Below are positions 5,775 through 5,817 of a stretch of 5,817 bases of DNA, piece after piece. The DNA lies in contig CANHEC010000164.1 of NCBI GenBank assembly GCA_947459455.1, positions 1-5,817 on the forward strand, read 5' to 3'. Within the stretch, counting starts at the first letter, position 1. Every line of letters starts with the position of its first letter. Position numbers and translations under genes: made by a program. This DNA is from Chitinophagaceae bacterium (lineage in GTDB: Bacteria > Bacteroidota > Bacteroidia > Chitinophagales > Chitinophagaceae). The notes beneath the pieces were generated by a model that ran no database searches, was not told where the DNA came from, and saw only the letters and a program-made list of their open reading frames with translations.

Positions 5775-5817
5775 GAACTGATAACTGGTATTTTTTTCGA
5801 TAACAAAACATGGCGTA

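Overview
The window looks like chromosomal DNA from a Bacteroidota bacterium, most likely of the Chitinophagaceae type. The grounds are a LexA/S24 regulator of the Bacteroidota style, a surE - small membrane protein - lpxB gene run, a tiny 'MHGINRIS' membrane protein of a kind I associate with that phylum, and genes that mostly start without a Shine-Dalgarno sequence. The family placement is inference from protein style, not a search result. LpxB shows that the cell makes lipid A, so it is Gram-negative.

Layout. Positions 3-632 (+) hold the 3' part of an unrecognised gene that is clearly AT-richer than its neighbours (mid-40s % GC in sampled lines, against about 60-67 % in surE). A strong hairpin at 687-712 separates it from a convergent LexA-like S24 repressor at 769-1515 (-). 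The repressor and surE diverge from a 127-bp intergenic region that carries three TTTGGCA direct repeats spaced 21 and 23 bp apart, a candidate operator. The rightward operon is surE (1643-2428), a 99-residue three-helix membrane protein overlapping it by 13 nt (2416-2715), and lpxB (2768-3877). Three bases beyond lpxB ends a convergent 55-residue single-helix membrane protein (3881-4048, -). Then comes about 600 bp with no supportable gene, AT-rich in its middle, and holding three copies of a 16-nt palindrome, a repeated 18-mer and a further small hairpin. The window closes with a complete FAD-dependent oxidoreductase (4647-5774, -) of the RNFGMVW type that is associated with aminophosphonate breakdown.

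How the genes fit together. SurE (nucleotide dephosphorylation) and LpxB (lipid A disaccharide synthesis) are housekeeping functions linked by position; the membrane protein between them is likely to work at the inner membrane, but its role is unknown. The S24 repressor has every residue needed for LexA-like self-cleavage and no prophage genes beside it in this window, so it may answer to DNA damage. The oxidoreductase has no phosphonate partner gene inside the window.

I see no complete new multi-gene system. The best unexplained signals are the palindrome cluster at 4231-4395, the TTTGGCA triplet at 1526-1576, and the compositionally foreign left-edge gene.
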